Positions 1-12,350 of a stretch of DNA of 64,000 bases are shown here, piece after piece. The DNA lies in NCBI GenBank assembly GCA_016806645.1, contig JACSYO010001315.1, positions 1,649,501 through 1,713,500 on the forward strand, given 5' to 3'. Position 1 is the stretch's first letter. Each line of letters opens with the position of its first letter. The stretch is from Ophiodon elongatus (taxonomy: Eukaryota; Chordata; Actinopteri; Perciformes; Hexagrammidae). The notes beneath the pieces are model-generated. The model worked only from the letters and a program-made list of their open reading frames with translations. It had not been told where the DNA came from and made no database searches. A program made the position numbers and the translations under genes.

Positions 1-292
1 TTTTTTGTTCATGAGCACATGGGTGATGTGATACAGATTGCTGCCAATGCTTTCACACTATTTAATTCAGCTACATGTGGCGGTATCATGCCAAGCAACC
101 CAGCGAAGGCAAGGAAGGCCAGCAAGTAAAATGGAAGTGCAGGTTTCAAAACTAAATAAAAAATCTACTCAGCAAATGTATGTGGAAGAAAATGTATTCA
201 ATACGTTAAGCCTTGTTAAGCCTTGAGGATGAACAATATGCGTTTTTGTGAGTCATGCTGAGTGGAAACAGAACCCATGTTCACTCCACAGG

Positions 293-609
293 TAGGGATG
301 GGCAATAGGCCAAACGATATAGTGTTTTTATTTGTAATTCAGTCAATAAACAGTATATATGAAATAACCACATGGTTTTCTACACTCTTGTGTGATTTCA
401 ATAATTGAACAATACAAAGTACGGAGTATTTTCTCATTTGATTAAGAACTTTAATTCAAAATAATTGTATATTCTGAGAACTTTTAGTCAATATGTGCTT
501 GCTGTTAAATATTACATAATTGTGTATCATGTTATCTCAAAAAGTTTGTCACAATACATATCCATTGAAAGATGATACAATTATCATATTTAATTATCGC
601 CCAGTCCTA
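293..609. mobile_element. non-autonomous hAT-like element (MITE)
   Basis: The ends are imperfect terminal inverted repeats: the left begins TAGGGATGGGCAATA, and the reverse complement of the right end begins TAGGACTGGGCGATAA. The pattern resembles the TAGGGCTGGGCGATA termini common in fish genomes. It is flanked by a near-duplication, TCCACAGG at 285-292 and TCCACCAGG at 610-618, consistent with an 8-bp hAT target-site duplication that has gained one base. The 317-bp interior is AT-rich and has no coding capacity. Assignment to hAT is inferred from the duplication length; the family name was not checked. Confidence 0.6.
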
Positions 610-727
610 TCCACCAGGCACATTTAACTAAGTGTTTTGTTTCCTAACTCTATTTGCCGTAACCACAACCTTTCCTTTTACCTTAACCAAGTAAGAATAT
701 AAAATATTCTTCTAATATTTATATATA

Positions 728-730
<3 letters not shown>

Positions 731-781
<51 letters not shown>
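731..781. repeat. (TA)n microsatellite
   Basis: An uninterrupted run of about 25 TA units follows a short TATATACTG stretch. It is likely length-polymorphic. Confidence 0.97.
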
Positions 782-784
<3 letters not shown>

Positions 785-3700
785 CTGTAATAGGCATTCT
801 CCCTTGATTTCTAATGCCCTGCATAACAGCACTCAGCTACTTTGTTGATTGTGTTGTGATTCGGCCTTACATTCACTCTCCACCATTTCACTGTGTCACA
901 TGGGGAATGCAATCATCTGACAGTGACATATAATTTTAATCATGACTATAGAATTAGACCGGACTGGGCCTTTTCATAAAGGACTGGCTTGCTAGAAGAA
1001 CTAAGGGCTACCACGTAACTCCCCTTCTTCCATCGAATAGCCCTCGCTTTAGTTTAGATTCAGCACCATGTCTTGGGAAGAAAACAGAGCACAGGCGTAG
1101 AACCCAAGGGGTCCACATAGTGTGGATTGATTGCTTTTAACATACCTCATCTTGCTTTATGCTTTCCGCAATGTTAGGGAAAGTCAAGGGCTATCCACGT
1201 GTCAAATAGACATAGGCTTCACAGCTAAAATTTACTGACAGAATTTAGTTTTAGATGTTTTACACTTTCTGCGCATGATATAAAGCTGTTCATAACAACA
1301 GCTCCTTTTTGAGTACTTTGGAGAAATTAGGATGTGTAGGTTTGCAGGTCTGCGGCTTTCAGTGATATGATTCATTTCAACATTATAAAGAAGGATATGT
1401 TTTGCTTTCCCTACTTTTATATTAAACAATCCATTACTTATGAGATACAAACGAGAAGTTTGAAAATTGTGAAAAAATTAAATTATTTTAGCTTCTTTTC
1501 AACCCACTAGTAAATAAGCACGTCTTGACGAATGCCTTATGGCTTTTACAATCGCCCTTTTTACGCAGTAGAGGAGCTGAATTGTGCATATTTACTCCAG
1601 CACTTCACTTTAAAGGGCATGTCTATTTACTCTTGAGAAGAGAAGTGTGGAGATATTGTATATCTCCTGTACATGTTAGGATTGATAACATTGTTTGTAA
1701 TATTATATCAGTTTATGAGAGCTCTCAACACTATTCATAAGTATGTATTTCCAGCTTTGTTGTAGAATTGCACACACTGGTATTTACAGATGAACACACT
1801 CTGGTTGAACAGGTGTATCTGGTTGACTCATTAGGGTCAACTTTTATCTAAAAAGGGATCTATGTCTTGCATGCCTATTTTCTGACCATCTCCATATATG
1901 GACTTATGTTTCGTATGCCTGTGTTCAATGTTTCTCACTGAAATGTAAATAGCTGACATCTATGTTCAGACCTAAGTTTCAGATGGTTAACATCCATGAA
2001 TGGACATAAATATGATACCCATGTTTCCCTCCCCATGTGACAGGAGGGTATAAAGGTTTTGTGTTTCCTTCAGTAAAATGAAGAATTCTGCAGTCCAGCA
2101 AACTGTGCTTTCCTTCCCATGATTCATGTCCAATAAAGAATTCTGATAAATTGATCCTCGACTCCAACCTCATCTGTGACCAGTCTGTTCAAAGAAAATC
2201 AACCACCACAGAAGTAATATTCCTACTTTGAAAAGAGTGTAACAGTATGATGTCTTCTGCTTCGGAAAGCTTTATGAATTAATCCGGGGTTATCTCAAAT
2301 AGAGCTTGTGTCCAGGCCCTGTGTCCACAGAGTGCCGTTTTCTGGCAGAAAATCTGCCGCAGGTCGCTGGGTAGCGCTTCATCCCTGTATTTTTTCTATT
2401 AAAACAATAGCTTGACAACATATCGCCACTCTCACCACCGTTGTATGGTAGACCAGCATAGCTCATTTGCTTTGTATTGACTGTTTAGGCGACTATCTAT
2501 CTATCTTTTCACCATAAGAGAGGATGCCTGCTTCATATTTTCTATAGATTAACTCAATCTGAGAGCCGTAACATTAGAGCAAGGCAAAACAAGGCATACG
2601 GTAACAAAAGCACAACGCTCAGCAGCAACATTGAGTGTCCGCCTGGCCGATCTGCTCCCACAATTGGGCGTCTCGGCCTTTGTCATGATAGTCTGTCCGA
2701 ACGCATAAAGTTCAGGATAGACAGAAACGGCCAAAACAAGCTTATCCTCCATTTACTTCACCAGCACTTTTCTCAAAGGTTCAGAGGTTGTCAACTTGAA
2801 GCGCTCTGAGCGGCCTCACAAAAAGACGGAGTGCTTCTCATTGGGAACAGTTGAAAAAAGACGCTGGTGCTCGTAAAAAAGCTTAAAGGTTACACATTTT
2901 TTTATAGAAAGGCTGTGGTCAAAACTTTGGGCGAGGAGTTTGAAACACATGGGTGTTTACCTTGCAGGCAGAGTCTAATGAAGAGTTCCATCATGGTAAA
3001 TGTAGGAGGCAGTCTTTCTTTAACTTCAGTCTGCAGAATACAGCATTTCAGTACATTTCAGTGAGGAAAGAACACATTTTCTAAAATCATGTTACATTTT
3101 CTTTTCATAATTTTAGTGCAGCAATCTGTCCCATTGCTTATTTTTTCAAGAGTTTTTCTCTTTTACATTGGTTCAAATAAAAATAAAGCTTGTTTAAATA
3201 TTTTGATTTGTTTCACTTCTCAAGTTATATGTTTTTAATACTGAATACTAGCACAGTTACATAACTGTGTTTCTATGTTTGTCAGCTCATTACATTTCTC
3301 TCTTTTGTTAATTTAACTGTTGTTTGTTTGCTCACGTACATTTGCACTCTTAAGTGCTCTTCTGTTGCCTGTTTGTGTCTTCGTTGATATCTTGTCAAGG
3401 TAGCAGGCTTATTCGCCCCTTCTGTCTTCTGTCCTCTCTTTCCTTTCTTCTTTTTGTAAATTATTAATATTATCCAAAGTAATTTTGTTTTCCATATGAC
3501 TATGATTACGATTATCATTATATGTATTGTCATTTTTCTTCTCTATCACTGGCTGCTAATTCGAAAAAGACTGAAAACAAATACAATTTAGTTCTCAAAA
3601 GAAAGCAAAAGACTGAATTATATACAAAACTAAGTACTGCTACTGACAGCTTGCATGTCATCGTACAACCCTGTGTTGCAAAATGACAAATACATTGAAC

Positions 3701-3854
3701 TTTGCACCTTGACAATTCTTTTTAAGATTAGGGGTTTTGCAGATTAATTTGCCCAAGCAAAGTAGTTAAAACAATCTCCACATTATCCATTGCAACAGTA
3801 AAAATGAAAACATTAGTAAAAATGACCTCTGAAATACTATATTTAACACTCAAA

Positions 3855-4050
3855 AGGTTGAGTACTTTTATTTACTTACATACATTAACAAAGTACTTTT
3901 TGCTGATAATATTTTTGCACTTTTACTTCAGGAATACTTTGAATGCAGGATGTTTACTTGTGATGAAGTATTTTTACACTGTTTTATAGCTACTTTTACA
4001 TAAGTTAAGGATCAATTACATATTTTACTTTTGCATGCTTTGAGTACCTT
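3855..4050 (-). mobile_element. fragment of hAT-like element, TACTTTTACTT family
   Basis: This block has the recurring words ACTTTTACTT, GAATGCAGGA, TTTACTTGT and GTATTTTTACACTG, which belong to a very common fish non-autonomous element with CAGTGGTGGAA-type termini. It matches the 5' half of the element in reverse orientation; the terminal repeat itself is not clearly preserved. A second copy of the same family, 3' half and opposite orientation, lies at 14715-15028. Family membership is from memory of the consensus. Confidence 0.5.
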
Positions 4051-4478
4051 TCTGCCATTAATACGACATACGCCCAAGTTTTAGGGCTTCAAACGCTGAC
4101 TCTTTTCATGGAGTCTGCTATCTGAGGACCCAATGAGGGTAAGAGAAGGGGAAACAGAAGAGAGAAAGTGAGTTAAAGAAAGCAAGAGCAAGAAATACTG
4201 AGCCAGTGATTGTTACCTTCACTGACAGGTGTCATTTCATTCTCTTATAGTTCTTCCCCTCTGGAGGGTTATAGGTCATGGGCTATGGCTCAATCACAAA
4301 GCATCAGCTGTATATCTCCCGTTGCTCATCGTTTCTGTCCTCATCACCATCCATCCATCCTGATTACACCTCTAATGGTTCCTCTTCACAGCAGCAACCA
4401 ACTGTAATGGAATCATGCTTGAATGAACAGCCGTGTCTCTCCACTTCTCCCCTTTTCTCTCATTCTGACTTATTTTTT

Positions 4479-4485
4479 CACACAC

Positions 4486-4529
<44 letters not shown>
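4479..4529. repeat. (CA)n microsatellite
   Basis: About 25 CA units with one CG interruption, followed by a short CT run. It creates spurious His/Thr and Val/Cys open frames on the two strands. Confidence 0.97.
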
Positions 4530-4532
<3 letters not shown>

Positions 4533-4846
4533 CTCTCACTTCTTCCAATATTAATTTACAGAAAGCTGTTTGCACATTAAATACAATGCATTCAACACCG
4601 TTGAGGCACATGGAACAAAAGAAGAAAGCATTACTGTCAAATGTTGAGATTTAGACTTTTTATTTTATGTGCCTCAGACAGATGAGGGAAGACAGCAAAC
4701 ACTGCAGAAGCTCCTCAAATATATCCAGTTTGTGAAACACTCCATTCAATAGGTAAGATAGTTCATCCTCTCTAACTTTGCCCTCCGTTTCCACAGGAAA
4801 ATGCTTTTTGTAATAACTCACATTTAGCGTTATTCTTTGATTTCAA

Positions 4847-4871
4847 CCCCGACCCTCCACCCTCCACCCCC
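4847..4871 (-). other. possible G-quadruplex motif
   Basis: Four C runs of at least three bases are separated by 2-4 nt (CCCC-GA-CCC-TCCA-CCC-TCCA-CCCCC). The minus strand therefore meets the usual G3N1-7 motif. There is no gene context to suggest a role. Confidence 0.5.
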
Positions 4872-5996
4872 TGTGTGTCTGCCTCTGCTTCTCCAAGTCT
4901 GTATTGTGGCGCTGTAGTTTAGCCTCTCTCTATCCTCAGGGAAAATCATCCGTCCATCGGCCAACACCGGCAGCCTTATCAGTGACAGAGGAGAGATGAA
5001 TAAGGGATCAAAAGAGCCTTTTCTCTCCCTTTTTTCACACTGTCAGGTTATATTTACTCTGGCTCCCAGTGGCTCAGCGCAATGCCACACACACCAATTA
5101 CACATGACAGGCTTTTTTTTTTCATTCCTGGAACCTGGGGTGAAGCAGTCATTACTGAAACCTTTCTAAACATGTTCAAGGGCAAACCAGGAACACACCT
5201 TTTGGGATAAGGGTAAACATTCCTCTAATGAAGCCTAAAAAGTGTTGTTTTTTTTACAATAATTTGATTTGTATTGGGGTTTAGAGTTGAGGTTTGATTT
5301 TCAGGTTTTTGTGCAAGTTTGCAAAGTCTGTTTCGCACCATATCCCTCTGAGTATATTTTTACAGCACACTAAGACCAAAATGCGTTAACATGAAATTAT
5401 ATAATTGACAGACAAGTATCGCTAAGCTAGTGTCGCTTCATGTGAGACCAATTATCATCTTGAACCACAAATGGACAGATAGTTTGGTTCATCCATGGAT
5501 TCACTGCTGGTTCAAACAGAACCCTGCTACTGCTGCAAAGAGAATCCCCCAAATCATTTAAAAGGAAACACTAGATAGCAACAGCAGGGAAGCCAATCTA
5601 ATGACCCGTGTCTCCTTCTTTTAAAGGATAAACAGATACCTACTCTCATTCTTTCGTAAAATCCATACCTTCACTGCAGCATCACCACATGTCTCACTAC
5701 TAAACATCAGATGAAGTACCCTCTGCCATTAAAATAGGATCAAGGTTGATACTAATCCTTTACAAAACAGGCAATTTAGTTTAGCAAAACTAAAGCGGGA
5801 CAAGAATCCCAGCGTGTTTGAGTGTTTACCCAGCCCCCATTACAATGTACTGAAACCTTGGCTCTGGTGTTGAGGACTGGCAATAACCCACCACTTAATG
5901 AGTAAAACCTACTGCTGCTCCTGCCAGGCAATAATCGTCTCTTGGCATAACCAAATCAAGCACAGAAATGTTCTTATCAGTCAGGAACAGCAGACA

Positions 5997-6025
5997 CCCC
6001 CCCACCCCCCCACCCCCCAAACACC
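5997..6025 (-). other. possible G-quadruplex motif (C-rich tract)
   Basis: Runs of seven, seven and six C are separated by single A bases, followed by AAACACCC. On the minus strand this gives four G runs with very short loops, which is typical of a stable predicted quadruplex. It may also simply be an unstable low-complexity tract. Confidence 0.55.
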
Positions 6026-7500
6026 CAACGGACCCCAGACTTAATTGATTTTCACCATCCCAAGGCAGCTCATTCCATGCGTCAGACTATTTTATTTACT
6101 GGACTGCTTGTTTGGTTACAAGATTGTTTTTTTGCCCATTTCATTTGATGATGCGATTCAGGCCTTGATGGTGGCTGTGCAAAAATAGCCTTAACGTGGG
6201 CGTTTTTCTTGTAATATTCACTTAGGTTTCAAACAGGTCTCTCAACTTTTCTTCAAGCATGTTTTAATTAAACTGGTGGGTAGATAGATACAAAGTAACC
6301 CTCCCATATCAAACGGATTTACGATTAAATTATAATGACGTCTTCTTTCAGGTAAGCCTCCCTGTAGAATAATTCCTACATATTCTACACTGTATCTACA
6401 CTAAACAATTTGAAATAATGCAAGCATATTTTTAAATAAATTACAAACTTCTTTGCATATATTTCTACAAGGCTCAATCAGAACAATCACTAAAACATGG
6501 ATCATATTTAAGGGTTATATAGACTTATCAATGTTAATATATTTAAAACATTTCAGAAAAGATGGTTAAGGAAGGAGTCTTTTGACCATTTGTTTTGGCC
6601 AATATCACAGGGAAACTAAGGGTCACATTAGAAAAGCTCAGTTTACGTATGTTTTTGACTGTCAAGTGTTTAATAGAGATGCAGTCACTCTGATTGGAAA
6701 TGACTAGATCTAATGGAAAAAAAGCTAGTAATTTTTTATTTATTTTTATTAATTTTTATTTATTAATTAACTTTTGCTCATTTCTGGTGCCAGCATGTTT
6801 AGCCATCTCTTTGTTCTTTTTCTTAAAATATAATATTTTCTGTTGGAGGAGGCAGCTGGGTAATAGGTCCGTCCTTTTAAAATAATGAAAATGACACCTG
6901 GTAGATTAATCAGTTTCTAATTGTGTTGACAAAATAATTTTCACTGATCGACACTCGAGCTTGTGCTACACTTGTGAAAAACCTCAACAGAGTGACAAGG
7001 GATGGACTGTTGGTGCAATTCAGTATTGATACAAATTAGTTTGGAATAATGAGGCAGCCCTGACATTGAATCGGATCAGGGACAAGCTTGCTCACACACT
7101 GATGAAAGTCAAATTTGCTGGATTAATAATTGTATGGAATAGTCAAATTAATAATAAAAATAAAAGTGTTATTATCCAAACAGGTTAGTCAATATGTAGC
7201 AAATTATAATTTCCCATGTCAAGTGAATGCTATAGTATCTAAGGATTATTTTGTTAAAGAAATGTTTTTCATGTGGCCTATAATTTCAGGGTTTTAAAAA
7301 ACAATGTCTGCCATAGTTCTTGATCCTCCAAAGCCAAAGCCTAGAAAGGCCAAGATTTGACCAGCAACATTTTTGTGAGTTTCTATATTTGCCTCCCCAT
7401 TTGTAATTCCTAGGGCCACATTCATTCATAACCAACAGAGCCTGCAACAGGCATTTGCCACTTCCCACACAAAAGCTGTGATCTACAGGCCCAGGTCACA

Positions 7501-7715
7501 GGGCGACCGTGGCTCAGTGATAGAGCAGGGTTCCTTCATTCAGAGGTTTGGTGGTTTGATTCCAGGCTCCGCCACGCCGATGTCAATGTGTTCTTGGGCA
7601 AGATACTAAACCCCTTGTGCCTATAGTGTTAGTTTGAATTCTAATGGTCAAGTGGCATGGTAACCCCTGCACTCATTGTAAGTTGCTTTGGATAAAAGAG
7701 TCAGCTAAATGGAAT
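7501..7715 (+). mobile_element. tRNA-derived SINE
   Basis: The element starts with a tRNA-like head. An A box lies at 7509-7526 (GTGGCTCAGTGATAGAGC) and a B box at 7553-7563 (GGTTTGATTCC), spaced as in an internal RNA polymerase III promoter. It continues through a body with TTCTTGGGCAAGATACTAAACCCC and ends with the tail motif GCTTTGGATAAAAGAGTCAGCTAAATG, typical of fish SINEs mobilised by L2-type LINEs. The B box carries T for C relative to the consensus and the body has several drifted positions, so this is an old, probably inactive copy. No clear target-site duplication was found. Confidence 0.85.
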
Positions 7716-8601
7716 GCAATCTATGAAAAACAAACTTGACAGGAAATATGCGCACCTGAAAACTGTGACACCTGCGTACGCATGGGCACAGGAGATGATG
7801 GTGAGAGCCAGATTGTAGAAATTAAATGCGAGGAGAATCATTACATCTGTAATGATTTAGTCGCACTTCGTATCACACATTGCGTTACATCCGATTTATC
7901 ATAATCATCAGTGTTATTTGTGCTTGTGCAAGTGAGCCATAGCTATTCCACTTTTCAATTGTAAAAGATATAAACCAACTAAAATTTCAAATTAAGTTTC
8001 GCTCAATGTTTCATCAGCGCAAAGGAGAGGGCCGGACTACCTACCCTTGTGGTCAACTGTAGAGCGCACTGTTGTTGAAGAATTTATCGTCATTGGTTGC
8101 AGAAATCCAATATAACAACAAATAGCATTAAGGCATTTCAGAATATAGCTTCAATAATATTCAGTAGTATTTATTAATACTGTGCATATATCACCAAGTA
8201 GGATTGCAATTTTCCAATGTTTTACATGTGTAAAACAACTTTATTTGTTCATTCATGTTTTTCTGGAAAGGGACAGATGCAGTATACTGTATAAATAGAC
8301 AGACTGAAAACAGCTATCCGATGCAACTATCGGAGCTCCCTGGAGACACCACGGTGACTGTCACACCCTCTGCTTTCTCCTGTCACATGCACGGTCACTG
8401 CATGTAAGGATTATGTAAATTAGCAACGTCTGGAAATAAAGCCAGAGAGAGCTCTTGCACAATCGTTACACTCCATATCCTCATGATGAGTCCTAATCAT
8501 AGATGCAGGCCAAGGTCACCATAACAGAATTTAAATAAATAACTAAATCATGTTTCACTATCAAACTTCCATTTTCAAATGATATCCCAGGGTGGTGAAT
8601 A

Positions 8602-8639
8602 CCACTGATTGCTGCGACCATTTTAGAAGCAATCAGTGG
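8602..8639. repeat. 12-bp perfect inverted repeat
   Basis: CCACTGATTGCT at 8602-8613 and AGCAATCAGTGG at 8628-8639 are perfectly complementary around a 14-nt loop. It is a short hairpin of unknown role. Confidence 0.6.
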
Positions 8640-9364
8640 GATTGCTGTAAACATATACATATTGCAGTGAGACCCATAATGTGTAATGCTGCATGATGAA
8701 TACACTGGCGCTGCTAGAGAATAAAGTGAAAAGAAGAATTAGGAGGGATCGAGTATTTAGGGACCACCTCACCTACAAGCACCTCAATTTCTGTCTTGGT
8801 AGTTGTCGTCATTCACCTTGATCACCAGGCTCATTTCTATGCATCCATATTCATAAAGTGCTTTGCATTGACCATTTATGGTTGAATGTGTGCATGTAGA
8901 GGGTGGCATATGAGGCGGATCCACATGCGCACATTTCCAAGTTGATTTGGAATGTATAAAAGTAAATTGCACACTAACAGATGTACGCAAGGTTTTATAA
9001 ATCTGAATATTTTTGGGTGTATGTACATTTCCCCATTTGTTTTATAAATGAGACCCTGGTTCCCTTTTACTGTTGCGCTCGTCACTGCAAACTATCACTT
9101 TTGGCCTGAGGACAGTCACCTAGTGGGGTCACCAATGTGGAAGCCAAAGCGGCACCCAGAGGCAATGGAGCTTTCTAGCATTACAATAATGATGTGGTCC
9201 TCTCAGTATCACAAAAGTTGACGGATAATTGGATCGGGCTGATTAATGCCATTGTGAGATAATTTGCACCGGCCAATGCCTGCACCCACTAGGCTGCTAA
9301 CAGAAAAACAAATGTCTGCAAATACAACCGCAGGCAACTTTGTCATTGTGGCTGCTGCAGAACG

Positions 9365-9450
9365 AAGTTATTGTCATTATATCGGCCATTGGTAGCCTTG
9401 TATATGGGCATCGGCCACTGAAAATAAGATATCGGTCAACTACTAGCTGT
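9365..9450. mobile_element. fragment of a dispersed fish repeat (ATCGGCC type)
   Basis: The words TATATCGGCCATTGG, GCATCGGCCACTGA and GATATCGGTCAACT match a common fish non-autonomous DNA transposon that carries repeated ATCGGCC words. The ends are not defined, so only the recognisable core is marked. Confidence 0.4.
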
Positions 9451-12039
9451 TGCTTTAGTCTTATAATGTCAAACCCTGGTTTTAAAATAAATGCAATTAC
9501 TGTAATTTACCATTTTAGTAATGTTTAAATTAAATATGAATTGCCTTCAAGGCTTGAGTGCTAGCTGATATCGTATTTGGTCTCTTTCTATCTGATCTTT
9601 TGTGGCTCTTTTTGAGATAATTCATTATAAGCAGGTTTTAATACTCTTTTGGTGAAGGTCCACTTATCACTCGGCCACATTCTCACTAGACATGTGTTCT
9701 CGTAGAGAGAATATAACCAGAGTAGAAACGGCTCAACACATTTTCAAAATGTTCAGATGTCTGCTGCAGTGGCCCGTTTAGTTGATTTAACTTTCAACAG
9801 GTGAGTGTAGAAGTTGGATAATTGTTGTTTCTTAACACCATAGTCAACGTCTTCTCGGTGTGTTCAGCTGCTTGGCTGCTCAAGAACATGTGTCTCCAGG
9901 AAGTTGTTATTTATGTTCTATAACTTTACTTCCTTGTTAGAAGTCCTGTCAGATTGAAAATACATTATAGCAATTTGGCTGTGCAACAGCTTTGTCAGCA
10001 GTAAACCATCAGCCCCTGCCCTCCTGTACCTCTCTCTCCCCACTGTGGAAGAATATGGATAAAAGGTGAGCGAACGGGAGGATACAGTTTGGCATTCTGT
10101 TGTTTAACTTAATTAAATTTGCATACACAGGGATTACGATTTTCTGTCTATACTGCTGATTCTGCACCAGGCAGTGTTATTCATATAAAATGTCAAGGCA
10201 TACTGTATCACCTCCAATCCAAAATACCATAGCAGCTATAATCAATATGTTTTATAATGTGTAATATGAAAGCTGTCGCTTGTAGTGACAGTCCAACGAA
10301 TAATTGTCAATTGATTATGTAGTTCCTCTCAGCTCTACAGAGCTTTACAGCGTCTTCCAGCACTTCCTTTTGGCTTTGCGGTTTTCGTTCACTCCCGCTG
10401 CTCTTGTAGCATTCTCCGTCTGATGAGTCATAATCATGCCGGTGTGTGAGGGTGAAAATCACTGCATTTCCCTGTGGACACAGAAGTTAATTTAGGAGAG
10501 AAACTGCATGCAACGAGCAGCAACTGACACACAGTCCCTTACACGTCCACTGCTGATGCTAGAGGGGTACCTAGAGCGTCGTATTTTGAAATGTTGGCCA
10601 CTTACTAAGTGTCGGTATTTGATTAGTTGGGAGTGGGAATGTGTTGGCTGGTCAAACACCAGGCTCAGGTTGGTTTGCTAATCATCACTTCTTGGGTTAT
10701 ATGCTGAGTGCCAGCTGCGAACATTTTTTAAACCAACTTTAGTTGCTCCCTTGTGAACTTGCAGACCAGCTAAACCGTCTAGAAAAAAGTTAGCTCATCA
10801 ACCACTTAAAGGATTACTTTGCCAATTTTCACCCAGCTTTGTACAGTTGCAGTCTGGGTGTTATGTGCAATTGAACAATGTTGGGCTTCCCTCTGGGTCA
10901 CCAGCGTCCGGAGCTCCCCGCTCGCCAAACGGCTAGGGTCTGCCGGGTAACGTGAGCGTGTCATTTCACAGAACATCGTTCATTTGCACATACCACCAAC
11001 AATACAAAGCTGTAACATAGTGATACTAGTCATCCTTTCAAATACCTTTTTTTTTCAGTGAATATAGTGCACTCATATTATTCCCCTGTAGCTCATTCAT
11101 ATTCAAGTCTAAGTCATAATGGAAATATGTATGTTCAAATTTATAACTTGCTGCTGTCTTATAGATATCGGACATCTTTCCATCTGGCAATGTACAATGA
11201 CAGTGCACTTCTTCTTCGGCTTTTTTACGCAGAAGGGAAGGGCTGACTGTTCAAGCAAAGGCAATTGATATGGAAATTGTGGTTTTCATCTGTCATCTGA
11301 TCTCCTTGGGCTTATGTCTGTAACTTGAGGGATACCATTTTGCTTTAATTTGCTCGTGCGGAAAAAAAAATCACAGTATTTGAAAATCAAATAGCAAACT
11401 AGAGATGATACAAGAAAATGTGTGCTCATTCTGTCCCTCTGAAAAAGCATTTAACTAGAGGACAGGGCTGTTTGTAACTTTACCTGTGATAAAATGAGCG
11501 CTGGCAAACGACAGTTTATGAAAGCCCCCCCCCCCCCGCATCTGCTCTTGATACTTGAAATGTATCTTTTATCTTCCCTAAGATTCTTAATCATCTCTAT
11601 ATTTAGAATGGAGTTTTTCTTTTTTTGTATCCTGTATATTGTGTTTCAATTTTCCATTACTTTGTTTAATTGTTGAATACATGTTTTCACTCAGCAAGCA
11701 ACATTAAAACGCTTAAATTAATTGTGTATAATAAATGATTTTTGTTTCTTTCATTTAATTTACAGAAATCACATACTGCATTCATCTTATTTCAGTCCTG
11801 TCAACAGCTTTTCATAGGTATTTTTTCACCAGTATAGACTGCGTCACTCTTAGTACAAATACACATTGTGATATGAATATGCAGCTTATTAAAGCTGCTT
11901 TAGATAAACACATATATTGCATCATGGACAACTGTACTCACTTTCTCCACAGCTTATTGCAATTACTCAGTTTGCAGTTACTCAGTTTTAGCCCCATACA
12001 TCCAGTAACACAATAATAATACCTGACTACCTGACATAT

Positions 12040-12350
12040 CCTGGTTTCTGCAGCTTTGGCACTGTGTGCCTGAACAGCTGGTAAGTAGCTCTGTAGCCCT
12101 GCAGGGAACAGTCCTGTCCCCTTTCATGTTTGCACTGTACACTGCAGACTTCAAATACAACCTGGAGTCATGTCTTCTGCAGAATGCCTCAGATGACTCT
12201 GCAAATGTGTCAAACTAAGCAGGAGTCTTAGCACGGGGACCTGCTGGATGGCTTGGTTGAGTGATGAGATGTGAACCATGTACAGCTCATTGTGGAAAAG
12301 ACAAAGAGCATGGTGGACAGTGGCTAGGAGAACTATATCCCCATAAACTC
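12040..12350 (+). pseudogene. decayed LINE reverse transcriptase fragment
   Basis: Translation from 12096 gives ALQGTVLSPFMFALYTADF, matching the PQGTVLSPFLFTLYTADF block of fish non-LTR retrotransposon reverse transcriptases (Rex1/CR1-like group). It is followed by LLQNASDDSA, equivalent to the LQKFSDDTA segment with the catalytic aspartates. After a frame change, about 12220-12330 reads LDGLVE..DVNHVQLIVEKTKSMV, equivalent to the DGFVEWC.RNHLQLNVGKTKEMVVDF segment. In-frame stops and at least one indel show it is dead. The rest of the LINE (endonuclease, N-terminal RT, 3' UTR) is not recognisable nearby. The family-level name is an inference. Confidence 0.75.

Larger units (their letters stand above)
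1..7500. other. upstream gene-free DNA, first part
   Basis: I see no coding exon here. The longest open frames are about 100 codons and are either carried by the (CA)n tract near 4480 or low-complexity. The stretch is AT-rich and contains a hAT-like element (293-609), a (TA)n microsatellite, a fragment of a second hAT-like family (3855-4050), a (CA)n tract, and two C-rich stretches with G-quadruplex potential on the minus strand. The rest is unassigned, probably intergenic or a distal regulatory flank of the gene that starts at about 21 kb. Confidence 0.6.
7716..12039. other. upstream gene-free DNA, second part
   Basis: No gene is recognised. The block 8860-9060 (TTTTATAAATCTGAATATTT... TTTTATAAATGAGACC) has the look of a dispersed fish repeat, as does 9365-9450. 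A perfect 12-bp inverted repeat lies at 8602-8639. A GC-rich patch near 10800-10980 (CCGGAGCTCCCCGCTCGCC) resembles an interspersed repeat that I cannot name. A C13 run lies at 11525-11537. The rest is unique-looking AT-rich sequence. Confidence 0.5.

Noticed and set aside
7501..7575. A functional tRNA gene
   Set aside because: The A and B boxes are present, but there is no consistent cloverleaf acceptor stem and the sequence continues into a SINE body and tail.
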